From: Limonium bicolor
Lineage: Eukaryota > Streptophyta > Magnoliopsida > Caryophyllales > Plumbaginaceae
DNA length: 64,000 bases
Direction of reading: 5' to 3'
Assembly: GCA_023374045.1 (NCBI GenBank)
Contig: CM041778.1
Span: 99,450,839-99,514,838 of the forward strand
Part shown: piece by piece, positions 62,801-64,000 of the stretch
Layout of the letters: each line of letters opens with the position of its first letter
How positions within the stretch are numbered: the first letter of the stretch is position 1
Position numbers and translations under genes: made by a program
The notes under the pieces: model-generated
Databases searched by the model: none
The model's input: only the letters and a program-made list of their open reading frames with translations
Told to the model about the DNA's origin: nothing

Positions 62801-64000
62801 TTCAAGCTTCATGCTTAAACTCACTTACAAACCCTAGGTTATACATATTGTCTTAACACACAAGGATAGCTGTTTTACCTTAGATCTTGAAGAGGGTTGA
62901 ATATATACCAAGAGAGGACTCCACCTAGTCCATGAAAGGTTGAAATGAAGCTATGGAAGAACAAGAGAAGACACCATTAATGGTGAATTTTCGGACAGCA
63001 CCAAAACCTGAGGGAAACTTCATTTTTCTTTGAGTTTCCTTACCTTGAAGCAAAGGAGAACAACAAGGTGTAAAAAGATGTGGTCAAGCTCCTTCAATGG
63101 TGAATCTCCATGGCACCAAAATGAGGCTTTTGAAGATTTGAAAAGACAAGGTTGTAGAGCTTGCTCCAACTAGAAGAACGGTGGTCTCGAAATTAAATTT
63201 GGACCATGGAGCTAGGAGTTACATGTGGTCAAAGCTTGAAGATGGTGCTGGAGCTGTAGCATATCCGATGGAGAAGGAAGAAGAAGATAGAGGAGATGAT
63301 GCAGCCGTGTGAAATGGAGAAGGGAAGGAGAAATGAAGATAGAATTTGCTTTTGGAGATATTAAGTAGTTAAAGTAAGTAATACTTTTGCTTTACCATTA
63401 TTTAGCTTATTAATTGTTCACATGTGGTGAGTCACACATGAAAAACCGGCCCCCATCTTTACTTAGGGGTATTTTAGTCCTTATTGACCCATTTAATTAC
63501 TTTAACAACGTATGTTACAAACTAGCTCATTTTAGTTACTATTCACTAAAACAAGGCACATAGATGTGAAATTTTTTGATTTCCCATTGACCTAGACCTC
63601 CAAATGTGTTACAATTAGTACACAAATATTTATTAAAGAGTAATGATGGACATTTAGCCAGTCAAAACTCATTTACAAGACAATTTCCCAAAAATGTGCT
63701 TTAAGACTCCTTAAAGCACATTTTGTATTTTAACTTGTTTTCAAGCTTGGTTTTCTTTGGTAACTGATTTAATATGTTCTTTAACATATTTATAAGGTAT
63801 AGGTATGACCTTTAGGTGTTATACAAGGTTAACCAAGTCTAGAGCAATTATTTGCTTAAATTGACCTTAAGGTGTTTCCTTGTGTTTTGTTTGATTTAAT
63901 TGTCCACCAACGTTCCCTAAGGACTTAATTAGCCTTATTAGATCATAATTGAATTTTACAAGTCTTGGTAGGCTCTTTGGGTCCTAACCAAGTTCACTCC
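59887..64000 (-). repeat. 5' LTR of the LARD-like element (cut by window end)
   Basis: Begins TGTAACACCCC at 59887 and follows the 50976 LTR base for base, with scattered small differences, until the window ends. About 4,114 bp of the copy is visible. Many of the differences are single-base length changes rather than substitutions. Confidence 0.92.

Larger units (their letters stand above)
50976..64000 (-). mobile_element. Giant-LTR, LARD-like non-autonomous retrotransposon
   Basis: Orientation is minus. The 5' LTR is on the right (59887 to past 64000) and the 3' LTR on the left (50976-55238, 4,263 bp). The primer-binding site TGGTATCAGAGC (inverse at 59871-59882) abuts the 5' LTR after an AAAG spacer; it is complementary to initiator tRNA-Met. 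The polypurine tract AAGGGGGGTAGAT (inverse at 55239-55251) abuts the 3' LTR. The 4,648-bp internal region shows none of the gag, protease, RT, RNase H or integrase motifs I looked for. Very long LTRs with a noncoding interior define LARDs. An alternative is an extremely eroded autonomous element, but near-identical LTRs argue against age. Confidence 0.8.

Overview
This is nuclear DNA from a flowering plant, probably a dicot. It is AT-rich and holds one intact, many-exon housekeeping gene set among layered transposable elements. I do not name a species. The only gene I judge intact is a 14-exon, minus-strand gene at 28381-31937. It encodes the large subunit of plastid ADP-glucose pyrophosphorylase (529 residues), a starch-synthesis enzyme.

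Layout. 1-2426: end of a large Ty3/gypsy-type LTR. 2960-16170: a decayed Mutator-like element (MULE) with a plus-strand transposase and a convergent GRF zinc-finger gene. It is split by a CACTA element (6073-11912) and by a 513-bp hAT-type MITE (14089-14601, perfect 8-bp target duplication). 16200-22450: AT-rich DNA with a 1.23-kb TIR element inside a local duplication, a fold-back element with a tandem-repeat core, and a 164-bp hAT-like MITE containing a 64-nt G tract. 22454-27420: remnant of an Athila-like gypsy element (3' LTR, PPT, damaged gag-protease, no RT or integrase). 28381-32420: the AGPase gene and its 5' leader. 33645-33859: a Stowaway-like MITE. 36687-41813: a LINE endonuclease relic split by a 3,859-bp solo LTR with a GTAAT target duplication.

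41814-64000 is a nest: a hAT-type MITE fragment is entered by a second, larger CACTA element (41915 on, with TNP2 transposase and a C48-protease-like second gene). That element is in turn entered by a retroelement with 4.26-kb LTRs at 50976. This last element has a tRNA-iMet primer site inside a perfect hairpin and a PPT, but no recognisable gag-pol in 4.65 kb of internal sequence, so it looks like a LARD (non-autonomous large retrotransposon derivative). It runs off the right edge.

Relationships. The two CACTA elements are one family: same termini, same palindrome arrays, homologous second gene. The left one has lost TNP2, so it could only have moved with TNP2 supplied by a relative like the right one. 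The three giant LTRs (1-2426, 37318-41176, 50976-55238) share end sequences and an internal GCTGAGCCCCTTGGGG-type block, so they are diverged members of one LTR lineage. I found no tRNA, rRNA, CRISPR array or bacterial-type operon, and no convincing new defence or metabolic system. The most unusual items are the noncoding giant-LTR element with its self-complementary primer site, the CACTA derivative that kept only the protease-like gene, and the MITE-interrupted GRF gene whose frame would reopen on excision.
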